Origin: an uncultured Candidatus Pelagibacter sp.
Lineage (GTDB): Bacteria > Pseudomonadota > Alphaproteobacteria > Pelagibacterales > Pelagibacteraceae
DNA length: 10,176 nucleotides
Direction: 5' to 3'
Assembly (NCBI GenBank): GCA_905612385.1
Contig: CAJQRR010000063.1
Coordinates: forward strand, 1-10,176
Position numbers and translations under genes: made by a program. Under the pieces are notes generated by a model, which saw only the letters and a list, made by a program, of their open reading frames with translations, had not been told where the DNA came from and searched no databases. Numbering within the stretch: position 1 is the stretch's first letter; each line of letters opens with the position of its first letter. Positions 8,110-10,176 of this stretch are shown here, piece after piece.

Positions 8110-9340
8110 TACTAACAACTTCATATTTATAAGAAATAAGCTGACCTAAACCCACAGGCCCTCTTGGAGGAAGCGTGTTTGTTGAAATGCCTACTTCTCC
8201 ACCGAACCCAAACTCCCCACCATCAGCAAACTGGGTTGATGTGTTATGCATTGCTATTGAACTTTTAACGTTTTTCAAAAATTTCTCTGCAGTCTTTTTA
8301 TTTTTAGTAATTATAGAATCTGTATGCATAGTTCCGTATTTGTTAATATGCTTGATTGCTTCATCACAGCTTTTTACAGTCTTTACAGATACTGTTGCTG
8401 CTAAGTATTCTGTGGACCAATCCTTTTCTTTTGCAGGAAAAATTCTACCCTCATAATGTTTACTTAAAAAATGATCTCCATATATTTTGCAGTTACTTTC
8501 TTCAAGTTTTTTTAAAATAGGATTACAAAATCTTTTAATAATTTTTTCATGAAGTAAAATTGTTTCAGTAGCACCACAAATACTGGTATTTCTTAATTTA
8601 GCATTATAAATTATATTTATAGCCATTTTTAGTTCTGCATCCTTATCAACAAAAGTATGGCATAGACCTTCTAAATGTCCAATGATGGGTACAGTTGAAA
8701 ACTCCTGAACTCTTTTTACTAAATTTTTACCTCCACGTGGTATGATCACATCAATATAGTCTTTCATTTTTGAAAGCATAAAATCAACCATTTTTCTATC
8801 TTTAGAATCTATAAATTGAATAAAATTTTCATTAACTCCATTTTCCTTGAGCGCCTTTCGAAATAACTTAGCTAAAATTTTATTAGTATTTATTGCTTCT
8901 GACCCACCTTTTAAAATTACAGCATTTCCAGATTTAAAACATAAGCTAGCAACATCTGCAGTAACATTGGGTCTACTTTCATATATAACTCCAATAACCC
9001 CAATAGGTATAGATACTCTTTTAATTTTTAAACCATTAGGTCTACTCCATTTTTCAAGAGTATTATCAACAGGATCTTTTAATTTAGTAATTTTATTTAT
9101 TGAATTTTTTATATTGTCTAATTCTTTATGGCCAATGGTTAGTCTATCAATTAAATTATTCTTTAATCCCTTTTTTTGAGAAAACTTTATATCTTTCGTA
9201 TTCTCTTTAATTATAGAGTTTCTTTCTTTATCTAGTAATAACGCATATCTTTTTAAAATTTTATTTTTTAGTGTGGAATTAATCTTTTCAAGTGATGCTT
9301 TTTTAGCATTTTTCCCTATTAAGTTCATATATCGACTCAT
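8090..9340 (-). CDS. proA: Gamma-glutamyl phosphate reductase (glutamate-5-semialdehyde dehydrogenase)
   Basis: ProA uses NADPH to reduce L-glutamyl 5-phosphate to glutamate 5-semialdehyde, the second step of proline synthesis. It belongs to the aldehyde dehydrogenase superfamily. The product is 416 aa, matching the family (about 415-420). Visible are GVIGVIYESRPNVTADVA (about 114-131), NAVILKGGSEA (139-149), IPRGGKNLV (200-208), the catalytic Cys255 in NTSICGATET, and the C-terminal signature GGEFGFGGEVGISTNTLPPRGPVGL (about 374-398). The ATG at 9340 has an AGAGG site 6 nt upstream and lies 1 nt after the proB stop, so the two enzymes, which hand over a labile intermediate, are probably translated together. 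An ATG four codons further in is possible but has a poorer context. Confidence 0.97.
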   Translation of the reverse strand: MSRYMNLIGKNAKKASLEKINSTLKNKILKRYALLLDKERNSIIKENTKDIKFSQKKGLKNNLIDRLTIGHKELDNIKNSINKITKLKDPVDNTLEKWSRPNGLKIKRVSIPIGVIGVIYESRPNVTADVASLCFKSGNAVILKGGSEAINTNKILAKLFRKALKENGVNENFIQFIDSKDRKMVDFMLSKMKDYIDVIIPRGGKNLVKRVQEFSTVPIIGHLEGLCHTFVDKDAELKMAINIIYNAKLRNTSICGATETILLHEKIIKRFCNPILKKLEESNCKIYGDHFLSKHYEGRIFPAKEKDWSTEYLAATVSVKTVKSCDEAIKHINKYGTMHTDSIITKNKKTAEKFLKNVKSSIAMHNTSTQFADGGEFGFGGEVGISTNTLPPRGPVGLGQLISYKYEVVSNGQTRK

Positions 9341-9341
9341 T

Positions 9342-10176
9342 TTATACCTCTACCATATCGTCTTTATGTATAACCTCAGACTTAGCAATATATCCTAATA
9401 TTTTCTCAATCTCTTTAGAATGGTGCCCCATAATTCTTAATATTTCATCAGATGAGAATGAACTTAAGCCTCTAGCACATTCGTAATTTTTCTTGTTTAA
9501 AACCTTTATGTGATCACCTTTTTTAAACTTACCAGATACTTTTATAATGCCAGCTGCTAACAAACTCTTACCATTTGAAAGTGCTTGCGTGGCACCATCA
9601 TCAATAACAATTTCTCCTTTGGGTGAAATTGAACTAATAATCCATTTTTTTCTAGCATCTAATTTGGTAATTTTGGGTAAAAACCAAGTACAGTTATTAT
9701 CTTTAATTATTTTTGTGATAGGTCTCATTAAAAGACCATTGGCTATTACCATTTGACATCCTGATAGTTGACAGATTTTTGCTGCATCAATTTTAGTTTT
9801 CATTCCACCCGTTCCATGTTCACCAATACTTTTGGTAGCAATTTTTTCTATATCCTTATCTATATTTTTTATCTCTTTTATTAATTTTGCATTTTTGTAA
9901 ATTTTTGGGTTTTGAGTGTAAAGACCATCAACATCAGAAAGAAGTATTAGCGAGTCAGCGCCAGATATTTGTGCAACTCTAGAAGCTAATCTATCGTTAT
10001 CACCGTATTTGATTTCTGTAGTTGCTATAGTGTCATTTTCATTAACAATAGGTATAAAACCTAATTGAAATAAATTATCAATCGTTCTCTTGGCATTTAA
10101 GGCTCTTCTTCTTTGTTCGGTATCTTCTAGTGTAAGTAAAATCTGAGATATATTAATTTTTTGTTTAACAAATATT
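9342..10176 (-). CDS. proB: Glutamate 5-kinase, C-terminal 277 residues; 5' end beyond the right edge
   Basis: ProB phosphorylates glutamate to L-glutamyl 5-phosphate, the first and usually proline-inhibited step of proline synthesis. The frame is open from the right edge (first whole codon 10175-10173) to TAA 9344-9342. Full-length ProB is about 365-375 aa, so about 90-100 N-terminal residues with the first nucleotide loop are missing. The kinase part shows RRRALNAKRTIDNL, PIVNENDT (fragment 42-49, substrate binding), KYGDNDRLAS (56-65), LILLSDVDGLYT (76-87) and GTGGMKTKIDAA (121-132). A complete PUA domain follows from about 187 to 262, including GEIVIDDGA, ARGLSSFSSDEI and GHHSKEIEKILGY. 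The ATG at 9803 is internal to the kinase and is not a start. The gene is intact within the window. Confidence 0.97.
   Translation of the reverse strand, partial: IFVKQKINISQILLTLEDTEQRRRALNAKRTIDNLFQLGFIPIVNENDTIATTEIKYGDNDRLASRVAQISGADSLILLSDVDGLYTQNPKIYKNAKLIKEIKNIDKDIEKIATKSIGEHGTGGMKTKIDAAKICQLSGCQMVIANGLLMRPITKIIKDNNCTWFLPKITKLDARKKWIISSISPKGEIVIDDGATQALSNGKSLLAAGIIKVSGKFKKGDHIKVLNKKNYECARGLSSFSSDEILRIMGHHSKEIEKILGYIAKSEVIHKDDMVEV
9347..9351 (-). promoter_or_regulatory. Shine-Dalgarno site for proA, inside the end of proB
   Basis: AGAGG on the minus strand, 6 nt before the proA ATG (9340) and within the last codons of proB. It supports the chosen proA start and coupled translation. Confidence 0.6.

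Noticed and set aside
8175..8456. Open frame of 93 codons antisense to proA
   Set aside because: It lies opposite the conserved C-terminal ProA motifs, has no ribosome site and has low-complexity hydrophobic content expected of an antisense frame.
8847..9179. Open frame of 110 codons antisense to proA
   Set aside because: Hydrophobic only because it is the complement of Lys/Asn/Ile-rich coding sequence; no family resemblance and no independent spacing.
9801..9803. ATG as start of a short ProB
   Set aside because: The frame continues open to the window edge with conserved kinase motifs (NENDT, GDND, SDVDGLYT) upstream, so this Met is internal.

Overview
The window is a low-GC (by eye about 30% GC), tightly packed bacterial chromosome segment. 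The protein sequences, the strong A/T codon preference, the 0-16 nt spacers and the gene order (priA-atpHAGDC, and proB-proA-nadD-rsfS-ctpA-rppH) look alphaproteobacterial. The combination best fits the streamlined marine SAR11 / Pelagibacter group. That taxonomic call is recognition and inference; no database search was run.

Layout: positions 1-5594 read rightward. They hold the 3' end of priA (replication-restart helicase), a 110 nt spacer that is the only sizeable non-coding stretch, and then the complete F1 sector operon of ATP synthase, atpH-atpA-atpG-atpD-atpC (delta, alpha, gamma, beta, epsilon), with intergenic gaps of 0, 3, 2 and 2 nt. The F0 genes are not in the window, consistent with the split F1/F0 operons usual in Alphaproteobacteria. 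Positions 10176-5587 read leftward: proB (5' end missing, beyond the right edge), proA, nadD, rsfS, ctpA and rppH, again with almost no spacers. The two convergent units meet tail to tail, with the atpC and rppH coding ends overlapping by 8 bp.

Functions: the five Atp proteins form the catalytic F1 head and stalk of ATP synthase. ProB and ProA carry out the first two steps of proline synthesis from glutamate. NadD makes the dinucleotide in NAD synthesis, RsfS keeps ribosomal subunits apart in starvation, CtpA is an exported S41 serine protease, and RppH removes pyrophosphate from mRNA 5' ends to start decay. All carry their family hallmark residues.

No tRNA, rRNA, CRISPR array, insertion sequence, phage gene or defence gene was seen, and every stretch over 110 nt is coding. 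I find no previously undescribed system; this is conserved housekeeping sequence. Points worth a second look are small: a compulsory TTG start for atpH, a convergent coding overlap with no clear terminator, long homopolymer runs in the ctpA signal peptide, a NadD that stops right after its ISSxxLR motif, a Nudix-box Gly-to-Ser change in RppH, and apparent loss of genes often found between rsfS and ctpA in relatives.
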